Notes: a model not told the origin generated them from the letters alone. Shown: positions 1 to 10,931, numbered from the stretch's first letter. The stretch: DNA of 64,000 nucleotides from Euonymus europaeus (GCA_963580455.1 OY756966.1:18169001-18233000); one strand, 5' to 3'. Translations and numbers: made by a program.

Positions 1-549
1 TTGTTGAATCCTTCTCTAGCACTGGGAATGAATTTGAAATATTGCCATATTGATTGAGACAGTTTAGTTGAGAATGGTGTCGATCGAGTATAGTTTGAAA
101 AACCATCTCTCGTGGGAAGGATTGAAAGTGACAGAGGTTATTATGTATAGAAGAGCAATATCGGTGTGTTTGGCAAAATGAGTAGTTGATGACTTATTAT
201 TGATTATAGTGGTCAACATTCACTTTCACTAGTCACCATCTTTAATCAATTGATATCTATATTTTCAAAGCTAGTGTCACATCACCATTATGTGACTCAG
301 GCAGATTTTTCAAACTCATACTGCTTATAGTCAATTCTTTCCTTGACATAGGGTTCGCGGGGTATTGACATCACGCGATTCACTTTATTGGCAACTCGGC
401 GTTATCAACAAGTCATACACTAAGTTTTTCCTCCCCCATTATACCATAATGATACATTGTCTGAAATCCTTCACAACTGGGCAATCCTCTCTTGATTTTT
501 TCTAGTTGATTTTTAATTACTTTAGTTGAGCTCATTTCTAATACATATT
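1..549. other. No gene seen; 5' flank of the first ORF remnant
   Basis: No convincing coding sequence, terminal repeat or RNA gene was found here. The stretch directly precedes the ATG of the decayed plant-transposon ORF at 550, so it is probably internal untranslated sequence of the same old element. That is inferred from position only. Confidence 0.4.
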
Positions 550-624
550 ATGGCTTCCAAAAGACAACGCGAGCAACCTCCTTAGATGTCTGATATAAAT
601 CATTTTATCAGTCAGGAAGCATGG
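550..624 (+). pseudogene. N-terminal piece of a plant-transposon-type ORF, cut by the Tat insertion
   Basis: An ATG at 550 opens a frame beginning MASKRQREQPP, with one TAG at 583-585. The frame then reads to the target-site duplication at 620-624. Skipping the Tat element and resuming at 9,891, the same frame goes on without a shift into residues typical of the 'putative plant transposon protein' family found in Athila-like Gypsy elements (GWENF, then VPVVRELYANA). The two pieces are therefore one gene split by the insertion. The premature stops show it was already dead or decayed afterwards. The family call rests on remembered motif style, not on a database search. Confidence 0.6.
620..624. 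repeat. Left target-site duplication CATGG of the Tat element
   Basis: CATGG directly precedes the TG of the left LTR and recurs directly after the CA of the right LTR (9,886-9,890). A 5-bp duplication is normal for LTR retrotransposon integrase. Confidence 0.93.
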
Positions 625-1068
625 TGATGAGGATAATTTTCCCCTACAATGACAACACGACACGTGGATATAATAGTCACCAGCTTTATGCTCGGTAACG
701 AGAAGAATGATGTACATTCCTCGGTACTCATCCTCAGAGTGGTAAAAAACTGTCATGAACTACCCAAACAGGAACTACCTTCGCTATAAAAAGGGGGAAA
801 CCCTCAGGTAAAAGGACGACTTTTAACTTATGACAAGAGCACCGAGCAGTGCACTTTACAGAGTTACTTTGTGCTAGCATCTGACTTGAGCGTCGGAGCG
901 CCAAAGCCAGAGAACACTCTCTGGCGGGCCTCTAGTTTACGTTTGCTCTTTATTACAGGGTAACTCTATTGTTGAGAGGAAGCTAGTACGAGGGAGGATA
1001 TCATCAGACGAGAAAGCTCATGTTCAAACCTATCCTGATACGTCTTGGACTGATTTGAGACGTCATCA
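625..1068 (+). repeat. 5' LTR of the Tat element
   Basis: Starts TGATGAGG and ends GTCATCA. It is 444 bp, exactly as long as the 3' LTR, with four substitutions by eye (around 709, 767, 783 and 1,020). It carries a CTATAAAAAG promoter box at 784-793. Confidence 0.95.
784..793 (+). promoter_or_regulatory. TATA box of the 5' LTR
   Basis: CTATAAAAAG followed by a G run, about 160 bp into the LTR; the usual site for the element's polymerase II promoter. The same box is at 9,601-9,610 in the 3' LTR. Confidence 0.7.
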
Positions 1069-1070
1069 GA

Positions 1071-1089
1071 TTGGCGCCGTCTGTGGGAA
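1071..1089 (+). other. Primer-binding site of the Tat element
   Basis: TTGGCGCCGTCTGTGGGAA begins two bases after the 5' LTR. Its TGGCGCC start fits the 3' end of a tRNA ending GGCGCCA (the Asp type has this end). The match weakens after nine bases, so the primer tRNA is uncertain. Confidence 0.7.
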
Positions 1090-1105
1090 CTCCATAACAA
1101 AAATT

Positions 1106-3085
1106 ATGGTTCGGGCTAGAGCTTTTAGAGGAGAAGAACAACAGGCTGAGGCAGTAAACGAAAATGCCGAACAGCAGCCTCAACCTTTGGTGCAAGATCA
1201 AATTGCCGAACTACTGCAACAGATGAATGTTCTCGCGCAACGCCTGGATACGATCCAAGGACAAGTGCAGGGTCACTAACCAATCCAAAATGAGAGCATT
1301 TCTCATGAGACGAGAAATGACCACTCTCACACTGACGAGTCAAGAAATCCCGACGTTCCAGGAACCTCGGTAACTATTGCTCGAAGAACTCAGCCCACTC
1401 ATACTTACGAGGGGGATAGCAAGTTTATCGAAGGGGTAGTGGATCGCAAAATAGCTGCTTTGCAAGGCCGTCCCTTCTTGGATACAATGGACTGGGATAG
1501 GAACTTGACTCCATTGTCGACCGAGGTGCAAAAAGCTCGGGTACCGACAAGCTTTAAAGTGACCAGTGTGGAAAAATATAACGGGACAGGGAATCCGCTA
1601 GACCATGTTATCGGCTTTCAAACCATGATGGAGTTTCAGCGGGTCTCTCAGGAAGCTTGCTGCAAAATCTTCCCAGTCTCGCTTGTCGGAGTGGCAAGGC
1701 GTTGGTTCAGAGCTCTGCCACAAGGCAGCATTCACAACTTTGACGACCTAACGAACAGGTTCGTCGCTCACTTTGCAAGCTCCAGACCAGTGAAGAAGAC
1801 GAATGCCACACTGGTTACTATCAGATAGAAACCCCAGGAGAGTTTAAGAGAATTTGTAACCCGTTTCAACAATGATTGCTTAGAGATACCGGACCTTCAA
1901 CCGATCATAGCCATTACAGCCTTCACGACTGGAGTACGACATGTGACGCTGAAGCATTCATTGTCGAAAAAGAATCCGAAAAGTATCCCTGAACTGCTCT
2001 CAAGAGTTGAAAAATACATTACTGCTGACGAAATGATGGCTGAACCACATGTAACCGAGCAATCCTTAGACAGATCTCCCCCGAGGAGAAGGTCAGACGC
2101 TGGTCGACCAACCGAGAGAAAAACTAGTGGATTCAGTAGATCATTCACCAGAAGAGATGACCGAGCCAAACTTGAGAGATATGATTCCTACACTCCACTC
2201 AATTCTTCTTTGAAAAGAGTATTGAATGAGATACAGGATCGCGACATCGTCAGGTGGCCAGCAAAGATGAGGCCCACTACAGGTAGGATGGAGAGCGACA
2301 AGTATTGTAAATTCCACCGGGGCCCTGGTCACGATACTGATGAATGTCGCCACCTGAAAGACGAGGTAGAAAATTTAATCCGGAGAGGATACCTCAAGCG
2401 TTTTACTAGCTCGGGGGGAGATAAACGAGAAAGAGAGGGAAGAAAAGAAAATCCAAGAGGTCTTCGGGAGAATGAGGACAGACGACAGAGGAGACGGCGA
2501 GAGGAGTCTCCTCGTCATCGGAATCGTGGAACAGCTGGTACCATTGGTATGATAGTCGGTGGTCTAGCTTCGGGAGGAGAAAGTTCATCTGGGAGGAGAG
2601 CATATGCTCGGACTGTGCATCAGATCAACGAGAAGTCAAAGAAAACGAGAACGGGAGAGGAGAAGATAATGTTCTCAGAAAGAGACGGGGATGGTTTGCA
2701 CCAGCCCCATGACGATGCGTTGGTCATTGATGTCATCATCGCCAACTACACGGTCAAGAAAGTCTTGATTGATAACGGGAGCGCAGCGGATGTTCTTTTC
2801 TATCACGCCTTCAAACAGATGAACCTTCCGAAAGAGAGCTTGAAGAAGTTTTCTTCACCCCTATACGGTTTCACGGGAGAACAAGTTGTCCCTGTCGGGA
2901 TAATAAGTCTACCCATAACCTTGGGAGATTACCCGAGATCAAAATTATTTATGGTGGAACTTCTGGTCGTCGATGTGAAGACCCCATACAATGCATTGAT
3001 CGGCAGACCACTGCTTCACAAGGCCCGAGCAGTTGTCTCAACTTATTACCTGAAAATGAAATTCCCCACTGATCAAGGAATATGA
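1106..3085 (+). pseudogene. Tat gag and protease, three in-frame stops
   Basis: The ATG at 1,106 starts a frame that stays open apart from a TAA at 1,277-1,279, a TAG at 1,826-1,828 and a TGA at 3,083-3,085. The capsid region is around 1,550-1,800 (Retrotrans_gag-like, with ARRWFRALP). A knuckle of the form C-x2-H-x4-H-x4-C (CKFHRGPGHDTDEC) lies at about 2,306-2,347; it replaces the usual CCHC. The aspartic protease site is DNGSAAD with the Asp codon at 2,771, and a GRPLLH motif follows about 75 residues later. The stops sit where related proteins have Gln or Arg codons and each could come from one C-to-T change; that is inference. Gag coats the RNA and protease would cut the polyprotein, but this copy would give only fragments. 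Confidence 0.85.
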
Positions 3086-3118
3086 GAAGTTCAGGGCGAC
3101 CAAAAGCTCGCCCGCCAG

Positions 3119-4590
3119 ATGTTTGTGACCGATCTTAAAGAAAAGAAAAAGCCAGTCTCGGTCATAGAGTTGGCAGATGATCAGAACAATCAAATCTCGA
3201 AGCCCTCGCCAGGCGAACAACTCATTGCTTTTCCTGTCGAGCATGCAACGGAGAAGAAATTGTACTATGGTTCCGAGCTTAGCAAAGATTTAAGCGAAGG
3301 CTTGATGAATCTACTTTTGGAGAACATCACCACATTTGCGTGGAGTGCACATGAGATGCCGGGTATCAGTGCTGATGTTATCACTCACCATCTGAGTATC
3401 AAACCAGGTAACCGACCAGTAAAGCAAAAGAAGAGGAACTTTGCACAAGACAGGCAAGAAGCAATCAAAACAGAGGTTAACAAGCTTCTGGATGCCGACT
3501 TCATCCGAGAAGTACAATATCCAGAATGGCTTTCTAATGTTGTTATGGTTGCCAAACCGAATGGTAAATGGCGCATGTGTGTCGATTTTACTCACCTAAA
3601 CAAGGCCTGTCCGAAGGATAGTTACCCGCTCCCGAAAATCGACCAGCTGGTAGATGCAACCTCAGGAAAGGGTCTCCTCAGTTTCCTTGATGCCTACTCA
3701 GGATACCATCAGATTCAAATGCATCAAGCTGACGAGGAGAACACCTCGTTTGTTACTCCTGAGGGTACGTATTGCTACCAAGTTATGCCTTTTGGGTTGA
3801 AGAATGCAGGGGCTACCTATCAACGACTAGTCAACAAAATGTTCTCCCCAATGCTCGGAAAGACAGTTGAAGCGTACGTCGATGACATAGTCGTTAAAAG
3901 CAAGAAACCCGAGGAGCACTTGGGCGACTTGCAGGATGTATTCAATGTTCTGAACAGTTTTGGAATGAAGCTCAATCCCGAGAAATGTGCGTTTGGGGTT
4001 TCATCGGGTAAATTCCTCGGATTCCTCATCTCCAAACGAGGAATTGAGGTGAACCCTGAAAAGGTATTAGCGATAGTCAACATGCAAGCCCCGAGGAACA
4101 AGAGGGAAGTTCAACAACTCACCGGGCGAACTGCAGCGCTAAACCGATTTCTCGCCAGATCAGGGGATCGGTGTAAACACTTCTTTAATGCACTCAAACA
4201 AACAACCGATTTTCAATGGAATGAACATTGTCAAGAAGCTTTCGAGGAGCTCAAATCTTATCTGAGCCAACCACCTCTACTCACTGCTCCAAAAGAGGGA
4301 GAACCATTATCCCTTTACTTAGCTACAACAGAGCATGCAGTGAGTGCCGTGCTAATAAGCGAGGGAGAGGATAAAGTTCAGAGGCCAATATACTACACTA
4401 GTAAGGTCCTCTCTGTGATCGAGAAGAGATACACGAAGGCCGAGAGAATGGCCCTTGCACTGGTGACCACGGCCAGGAAGTTGAGACCATATTTTCAAGC
4501 CCATACAATTACAGTGCTGACTGATCAGCCGCTCAAGAGCATTTTACAGAATCCTGACATATCGGGAAGACTTATTAAGTGGTCAATCAA
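3119..4590 (+). pseudogene. Tat reverse transcriptase and first RNase H
   Basis: Same frame as gag-protease, after the TGA at 3,083. RT motifs run in order: KPNGKWRMCVDFTHLN near 3,550, FLDAYSGYHQI near 3,685, PFGLKNAGATYQR near 3,790, and the catalytic YVDD at 3,875-3,886. The first RNase H follows at about 4,290-4,550 (LYLATTEHAVSAVL, then a TDQPLK end). At about 4,580-4,600, just past the RIKW-like block, the reading frame moves by one base, so the second RNase H and integrase are in another frame. RT and RNase H copy the element RNA to DNA inside virus-like particles. The domain itself shows no internal stop. Confidence 0.88.
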
Positions 4591-5304
4591 CTTAGTGAGT
4601 TTGATATCTACTTTGAACCGAGAAGAGCCATTAAAGCCCAAGTCCTCGCGGATTTCATTACTGAATGCCAACATCCATTAGAGGAAGAAGCGCCGCAAGA
4701 GCAGTGGCAACTCTTCGTCGATGGATCTTCGAACAAGGACGGCAGTGGAGCAGGGATTCTGCTTCTCGGACCCGGGGGCATGACTACTGAGTATGCCCTC
4801 CGTTTCCAATTCAAAGCCTCTAATAACGAGGCTGAATATGAAGCATTGCTAGCTGGATTAAAGCTAGCCATCGAGCTAGAGGTTCGCAATTTGCTGATTC
4901 ACAGTGATTCACAGCTCGTCATCGAGCAGGTTCGGGGGGAGTATGAGGCGAGAGGCGCCAATATGATCAAATATCTGGCAAAAGCTAAGGAGCTGATAAG
5001 TAAGATCCCGAATGTTGAAATACTGAGAGTGCCTCGAGAAGAAAATCAGCAAGCCGACGTATTAGCACGACTTGCGTCGACGACCAAGAAAGATCAGGCT
5101 TCCTCAGTGCGGATAGAAATGCTTCCTAAACCGAGCATCTTTGTTATGGCAATTGCGGAGATCAGTACTGAACGATCTTGGATGGATGCGATACGAGCCT
5201 TCCTCACTGAGGGACGATTGCCAGAAGACAGAAACGAGGCTAAAAGTCTCCGAGCAAGGGCAGCGAGGTATTCAATTATTCAAGGAACCCTTTACCGACG
5301 ATCC
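4591..5304 (+). pseudogene. Second (archaeal-type) RNase H of the Tat element
   Basis: QLFVDGSSNKDGSGAG at about 4,705-4,755 (catalytic Asp codon at 4,720), the SNNEAEYEALLAGL helix with its Glu, HSDSQLV with the third acidic residue, and a REENQQADVLARLA end near 5,040-5,080 form a whole RNase H fold. A second RNase H of this kind after the normal one is a known mark of Tat-lineage Gypsy elements. The frame ends at a TAG at 5,305-5,307, then stays open into integrase. Confidence 0.87.
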
Positions 5305-5307
5305 TAG

Positions 5308-6408
5308 ACACTCCCTTACCTCAAGTGCCTTGCTCCACGAGAGTCTGATTACGCTCTCCGAGAAGTTCATGGAGGAATATGCGGCAGTCATTCTGGTGCA
5401 AGGACCTTAGCCAACAAGGTCTTACGCTGCGGGTATTATTGGCCGACCATGAACAAGGATGCAAAGGAGTTGGTGAGGAAGTGTGACAAGTGCCAGAGAC
5501 ATGCTAACGTACCACATCACCCCCCATCGGAGATTACAGTGATGGAAAACCCTTGTCCGTTTGCACAATGGGGGCTGGATTTGTTAGGACCTTTTCCTCA
5601 GGCAACAGCGCAAAGGAAGTTTCTCATAGTAGCAGTGGATTATTTCACGAAGTGGGTCGAAGCCGAGCCTCTGGCCACAATCACTGACCACAAGGTGAAA
5701 GACTTCATTTGGAAAACCATCATATGCAGATATGGCATTCCTCGGATTCTCATTACTGATAATGGCCGACAGTTTGTGAGTGCCAACATACGGCAGTTTT
5801 GTGAGGAACACGGCATCAACCTCAGGGTTACTGCCGTAGCTCACCCGCAAGCTAATGGGCAAGTAGAAGTCATCAACCGAATCATACTACAAGGAATCAA
5901 GGCTCGTCTGGACCAAGCCAAGGGACTTTGGACTGAGCAGCTCCATAGCGTCCTCTGGTCTTATCGGACTACGCCTCGGACATCAACAGGAGAGACACCT
6001 TTCTCCTTAGTATTCGGATTAGAAGCTGTTATCCCAGTTGAAATTGGAGTTCCCACTCCTCGTATAACTGAGTTTGAAGAATCAGGTAACAATGACTTAT
6101 TGCTCAATAATCTGGATTTCTTGGAAGAGGCTCGAGAGACTGCTCGGATCAGGATTGCTGCTTACAAGCAAAGAACGGCCCGATATTACAACAAAAGGGT
6201 CCGAACAAGGAAGTTTTCAGAAGGAGACTGGGTTCTAAGGAAAGCTACTGCGGCCGGAAGGCATCCAGGTAAGCTCGGAGAAACTTGGGAAGGACCTTTC
6301 CGAGTTATCAAAGTTCTGCTTGATGGTACTTACAAGCTGGAAAATCCCGAGAAGCCAGGAGAGACGAGACCTTGGAATGCCGAGAACCTCCGAAGATACT
6401 ATGTTTAA
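5308..6408 (+). pseudogene. Tat integrase
   Basis: Continues in the same frame after the TAG at 5,305. The N-terminal zinc site is HGGICGSHSG followed by CDKCQRH (to about 5,505). The catalytic core has Asp in GLDLLG (codon 5,578), Asp in ITDNGRQF (codon 5,758) and Glu in NGQVEVINR (codon 5,866), so the DDE triad is complete. The tail contains the usual GDWVLRKA and WEGPFRV blocks and ends RPWNAENLRRYYV. Integrase would insert the DNA copy with a 5-bp stagger, as seen here. Only the upstream stop and frameshift separate it from RT. Confidence 0.88.
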
Positions 6409-6612
6409 TTTAAACCTGCTGGCATGTACTTAAGCATAATTTCCATTTCAAAACTCGTTTCTTACACGAGACTTAGGATTTTGCTGATTCAATGAAAGTA
6501 GTTTGTTTTGCAATAAGGATCCTCAAAATTAAGCGTTGCTCGGCACAAGTCAGCCGCAATGCCTGAGCATAATTACAAGCCCGCTAAGGTCAGGAGACCG
6601 AGGAAAAACAGG

Positions 6613-6880
6613 TTTTGTTTCAACTCGTTAAATATGAGTTACAACAGCCAAGCAGAAACCAGTTAGCTACGACCCGAGCAAGTTTGGGCCACAGCAAACA
6701 TGGTTTTGTTTCAACTCGTTAAATATGAGTTACAACAGCCAAGCAGAAACAAGTTAGCTACGACCCGAGCAAGTTTGGGCCACAGCAAACATAGTTTTGT
6801 TTCAACTCATTGAATATGAGTTACAACAGCCAAGTCGAAACCAGTTGGCTACGACCTGAGCAAATTTGGGCCACAACACT
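6613..6880 (+). repeat. 91-bp tandem repeat, about three copies
   Basis: Units start at 6,613, 6,704 and 6,795 (TTTTGTTTCAACTCRTT...). The first two are nearly identical and the third is more diverged. They fill the non-coding gap (6,409-7,013) between integrase and the antisense ORF; nothing else was seen in that gap. Short tandem repeats in the 3' non-coding part are common in Tat/Ogre-type elements. Confidence 0.9.
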
Positions 6881-7013
6881 ACTTGTTCCCAAATCAGTTA
6901 CAACAAGGAATGAGGAGAAAAGAACACGACTTCAATAAAATTAAAAACGTTATATACAAACATAGAGAACAGAGTTCGATCAAGAAAGAAAAAAAAAAGG
7001 AAAAAACAAAGTT

Positions 7014-9083
7014 CTAATTTTCGCTATCAACTTGCTCCTCGGCAGCCCGCTCTCTCTCACCTTCAACAGGAGGAGTGGGCGCGTCGACTTCTTCATTCCT
7101 CGGAGGGATCGCTGGAACATCAGTATCCATGTACTTATCGATGTCCTCCTCGACGTCCCCCTCATCCTCTTGAAGAAGGCGGAACTGCTCGTATGCGTCT
7201 TCCTTCACCACATCCTCATCGTCTTTCCCCGCTATGACTGGACATAGCTCATCCAAAATGTCCGAGCTCTGGCCTTTGATGACGAGGAACCTCCGAGCTT
7301 CTTTGACAACAGCCTGGAAACAGAAAAAGCCTTCTTGCTTAAGGGTAAGTTGGAACTCCTCAGAGTCGCGAAACTCTCGGAGACCAGCTTGTCGCCCGCT
7401 TTCAAACAGGATGGCCCCGTCAGCCTCAGCTGCTGACTTTTGTCTTGTGAGCTCATCCTCGGCTTCCTTCAGCTTCTTGGTCAACAAATTCTCGGACTCC
7501 TGCGTCTTCTCGAGGTCCAACTTCGTCAGCTTCAGAGCGGTCTCTGTCCGACCAAGAGCTCCTTTGAGTAGCAGAATCTCTTGGGAGGCAGTCCTCTTCT
7601 CCGCTGCCGAACTTCGGATGTCCAGTGACAACTTACCGAGAAGCGAAGTCAGCTGCAAATGACAACAAAAAAAGAAAAGAGTTATTAAGCAAGCTGAAGG
7701 AAAACATGCTAAATAGTGTTCCGAGCAGAAGCCTGTACCTCCATCAGCTTGACGGCCGAAGCGCCCATCTTCTCCTCGGTGGTCATCTCCTCGGCTCGCC
7801 TTTGGTCCGACGGAAGAGACAGATTCTCTAGCATCTCCAAGGCTACCCGAGAATTGGCCACTGTATCAGATAGATGCACATTCCACCGAGGAATGTGAAC
7901 GTCCCCCATCCTGTGAGGAGGAGAAGAAGAGCGGGCGTCGGATGTACGAGAAGGGGATCCAACGGCCCGGAAAGACGGGGTAGAAATGAAGACACCACGA
8001 CCGCGACCCAAGTCTTTTCCTCGGCCTGGTTTGACTTGGGCACCCTCAGCAGGGATAACCCTCTTCTTCTTGCTCGGTTCAACACCCCCGTCAGGTCTCC
8101 TCTTCTTGCCCAAGTTGGCAGTCTTCTTCTGCAACTTCAGGTAATCAGCAGCCGATGACATATCTGAGAAGTAACAAGAATCAGTAATCAACATGATTAG
8201 TATAAGAAAGTTATAAACAAAACCGAGCAAGAGCAGGTCCCCACCTTGCATCGCTTGCTCGGACCTATGAGCCCTTGTAAAGTCTACAGCTCGGCATATC
8301 AAAGGCACAGAAGGCTTAGTGAAAGGGCCTCTGAGAGTAAGATACCAGTCAAGCTCCTGAGGAGAAAGTTGGGGAAGTCGCTTGAATTTACTGAATTTTG
8401 GGACAACCCACGAGGTCCTAAAAGGCAGATCCTCGTCCTCACCCAAAGGCATCCGAACAAAGAAATAACTAGACTTCCAATGATGATTGGAAGAGGAATA
8501 CTTTGGAGCAACCAAACCCTTCTTGAACTTTAAATAGCAAAGTCCAGGGTTTCTCGGAGCTCTACAAAGGGAGAAAATGTGTTGAAGAACATTAGAAGAA
8601 AAAGGGACGCGAAGCTCGGCACAGTAGTAGAGAATTGTGCCGAGAAACACCCAAGAATTGGGAGCGAGACAGGTAGGGCAAATGTCGAACCGATCAAAGA
8701 AGGAGCATATTGCTGGGGCAATCGGTATCCGACAACCAAATGATAGCGCGGTGGTAGAAATGGCAAACTCCCCATGTTGAGGACGGAATGGAGATACTCC
8801 CTCAGGCACAGGCCTGCAAGGGTAGGGAATACCGAACAATTTACGTTGGGATTCCACCTCGGAGGCTGAAAGGCTACAACTAAGATTCCTAGGCTCCCGA
8901 GAACCATCACCTGCTGCTCGGGCCTCCTGTAGTTCGAACCCAGGAGGGGCAAAGAAAGGGCGTTCTGCTAGGGGGTAGCCTAATGCTCGTCCTAACGGGA
9001 GGAGAGTTAGAGGTCGAAGGAGAAGTTCCTAAATCGGCTTCCTCTAACACATTAATATCACTATCCGAAGAAGGGGAAGACAT
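7014..9083 (-). CDS. Antisense accessory ORF of the Tat element ('putative gypsy type transposon' family)
   Basis: Read leftward from an ATG at 9,083 (MSSPSSDSDINVLEE). A middle domain (AICSFFDRFDICPTCLAPNSW, then PRNPGLCYLKFKKG and HHWKSSYFFVR) resembles the plant 'putative gypsy type transposon' domain (Pfam Transposase_28); this is recalled, not searched. A basic, Arg/Lys-rich linker follows, then a long coiled coil (ALKLTKLDLEKTQES...) and an acidic tail ending EEQVDSEN. Two introns look real: 8,244-8,164 (81 bp, GT-AG, phase-neutral) and 7,738-7,653 (86 bp, GT-AG), the second joining two frames. A one-base frameshift seems to lie near 8,985-9,012, so this copy may be broken. Function is unknown. 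The coiled coil and basic part suggest a nucleic-acid-binding or scaffold role. Confidence 0.65.
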
Positions 9084-9210
9084 TTCTCGTACCTGATAAG
9101 ACGAAGAAGGGATAGTATTTGCTCGGAAAAAAAAGATTACATTTGCTCGGATAGACAATGCTCGGGGCTCTCAATCTTGGCAGCGAATGAATTGGACAGT
9201 GACATCCTCG

Positions 9211-9220
9211 CTATTTATAG
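9211..9220 (-). promoter_or_regulatory. TATA box for the antisense ORF
   Basis: On the minus strand this reads CTATAAATAG, about 130 bp upstream of the ATG at 9,083. That is a near-ideal plant TATA box at a plausible distance, and it is outside the LTR. Confidence 0.65.
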
Positions 9221-9425
9221 CCGAAGACCGCCCCGGTCAACGGACCCGATGACGAGACATACTGCATTCTCTCATCTGGGCCGCTCAACCTCTGCACATC
9301 AAATGACCACTGGATCAAGAGCAATCAAATCTTAGCCGTTCAACGACTCACAATTAATGTCAGCCTCGGGAACCCAAACGTCCACTCATACAGACCTATC
9401 ATTGGTCCTACGATGACCAATCACA

Positions 9426-9441
9426 GGTCTGAGGGGGCAAC
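9426..9441 (+). other. Polypurine tract of the Tat element
   Basis: GGTCTGAGGGGGCAAC directly precedes the 3' LTR. The G-rich core at 9,431-9,438 is the likely plus-strand primer. Confidence 0.7.
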
Positions 9442-9885
9442 TGATGAGGATAATTTTCCCCTACAATGACAACACGACACGTGGATATAATAGTCACCAG
9501 CTTTATGCTCGGTAACGAGAAGAAGGATGTACATTCCTCGGTACTCATCCTCAGAGTGGTAAAAAGCTGTCATGAACTACCCAAACAGGAACTACCTTCA
9601 CTATAAAAAGGGGGAAACCCTCAGGTAAAAGGACGACTTTTAACTTATGACAAGAGCACCGAGCAGTGCACTTTACAGAGTTACTTTGTGCTAGCATCTG
9701 ACTTGAGCGTCGGAGCGCCAAAGCCAGAGAACACTCTCTGGCGGGCCTCTAGTTTACGTTTGCTCTTTATTACAGGGTAACTCTATTGTTGAGAGGAAGC
9801 TAGTACGAGGGAGGATATCATCAGACGAGAAAGCTCTTGTTCAAACCTATCCTGATACGTCTTGGACTGATTTGAGACGTCATCA
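9442..9885 (+). repeat. 3' LTR of the Tat element
   Basis: 444 bp, TG...CA, with four substitutions relative to the 5' LTR and the same TATA box at 9,601-9,610. Confidence 0.95.
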
Positions 9886-9890
9886 CATGG
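9886..9890. repeat. Right target-site duplication CATGG of the Tat element
   Basis: Identical to 620-624 and directly after the CA end of the 3' LTR. Confidence 0.93.
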
Positions 9891-10931
9891 GAAAGATACC
9901 AACAATCAGTAAAGGGGCGAAAGATTATCCTAGAGAGAGGTCTCCAAGTTTCTTTTACAACGGAGCCCACCATCGCCAGAATTATCGCTGAACGAGGTTG
10001 GGAGAATTTCGTGGCATAGTCAGAACCTGCAGTTGTTCCAGTGGTAAGAGAATTGTATGCCAATGCGGTGGAAGGATATGAACATGTATATGTTCGAGAT
10101 ATGATGGCCCCATTTGATAGAAAAACCATCAATGTTGTTTATACTCTTTCAGATATCGTCAATGATGATTTTTCTACCTGGTTACAGTCTGCATTAATAA
10201 GGATGAAATGATTCACGCATTATGTAAACCAGGCGCTGCCTGGAAGAAATTTAGAGGGGTGGATGTCTCATTCCCCACAACGGTCATGACCAAGAACAGT
10301 AAGACCTGGATACGTTTATTTGGGCAAAACTCATTCCTAGCACAAATTCAGTTGACATTTCCAAAATAGAGCAATCTTGCTTTATTCTATTATGTTTGGT
10401 AAATCAATTGATGTCGAAAAAGTTCTACACAAGTGTATTGTTCACAATTTTCGTACTACAACAATCATATGACTTTGCCTCCCTTCTTTGATTTGTATAT
10501 TGTGCAGGGCAGCTAGGGTTCTTTGGGCACCAAATGAGGAGTTGCAGTATCCACGACGCATGACTAATCATATGATGATCAAAAGATACAAAGATGATGA
10601 GATTATCAATACTCATCCAGAGGCTGAATCTTCTACTATTCATTATTCCATTTCATCAGGAAACATTGCTATGGTTGAAAGGATGATGTAGAATGATGCA
10701 AATAGAGACGCGTCTAGACCACCTGTCCAAAAGTCTTAATCAGTTAATAACCATAATTGCAGGTTGCAATGGGACCATAGCTCATATGCCTAATCAATTT
10801 GCCACTAACTTTGGAGTGCCTACCGTGCAGTTTCCTACTTCACTAGCCCAACAACAAGATCGTTATCCTCCAGAAAATCATGAAGACTCGGGAATTCAAC
10901 CAGGGGGATTCTATTTTCCATTATTTCATTA
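9891..10931 (+). pseudogene. Main part of the plant-transposon-type ORF remnant
   Basis: Continues the frame interrupted at 624. Recognisable blocks are ERGLQVSF, IIAERGWENF, PAVVPVVRELYANA and VYVRDMMAPFDRKTIN, as in the 'putative plant transposon protein' family of Athila-like elements. There is a TAG at 10,017-10,019 and a TGA near 10,209, after which homology continues in shifted frames (LCKPGAAWKKFRG, SKTWIRLF). Two short open frames at 10,488-10,691 and 10,693-10,932 look like its decayed C-terminus. No RT or integrase is visible nearby, so the element that owned this ORF is itself truncated. The role of these proteins is not established. Confidence 0.6.

Larger units (their letters stand above)
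625..9885 (+). mobile_element. Tat-lineage Ty3/Gypsy LTR retrotransposon, complete but mutated
   Basis: The element is 9,261 bp with two 444-bp LTRs (TG...CA), a primer-binding site at 1,071, a polypurine tract before 9,442 and a 5-bp TSD. Domain order is gag, zinc-knuckle-like motif, protease, RT, RNase H, a second RNase H, then integrase; the double RNase H marks the Tat lineage. Between integrase and the right LTR lie a 91-bp tandem repeat and an antisense accessory ORF with its own TATA box. The two LTRs differ at 4 sites (99.1% identity), so insertion was recent. Even so, gag-pol carries four in-frame stops (1,277, 1,826, 3,083, 5,305) and a frameshift near 4,590. This copy cannot make a full polyprotein and was probably mobilised in trans or mutated quickly. 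Confidence 0.92.

Noticed and set aside
7234..8533. Plus-strand open frames inside the antisense accessory gene
   Set aside because: They are Ser/Arg-rich mirror frames of the coiled-coil gene on the other strand and have no domain pattern.
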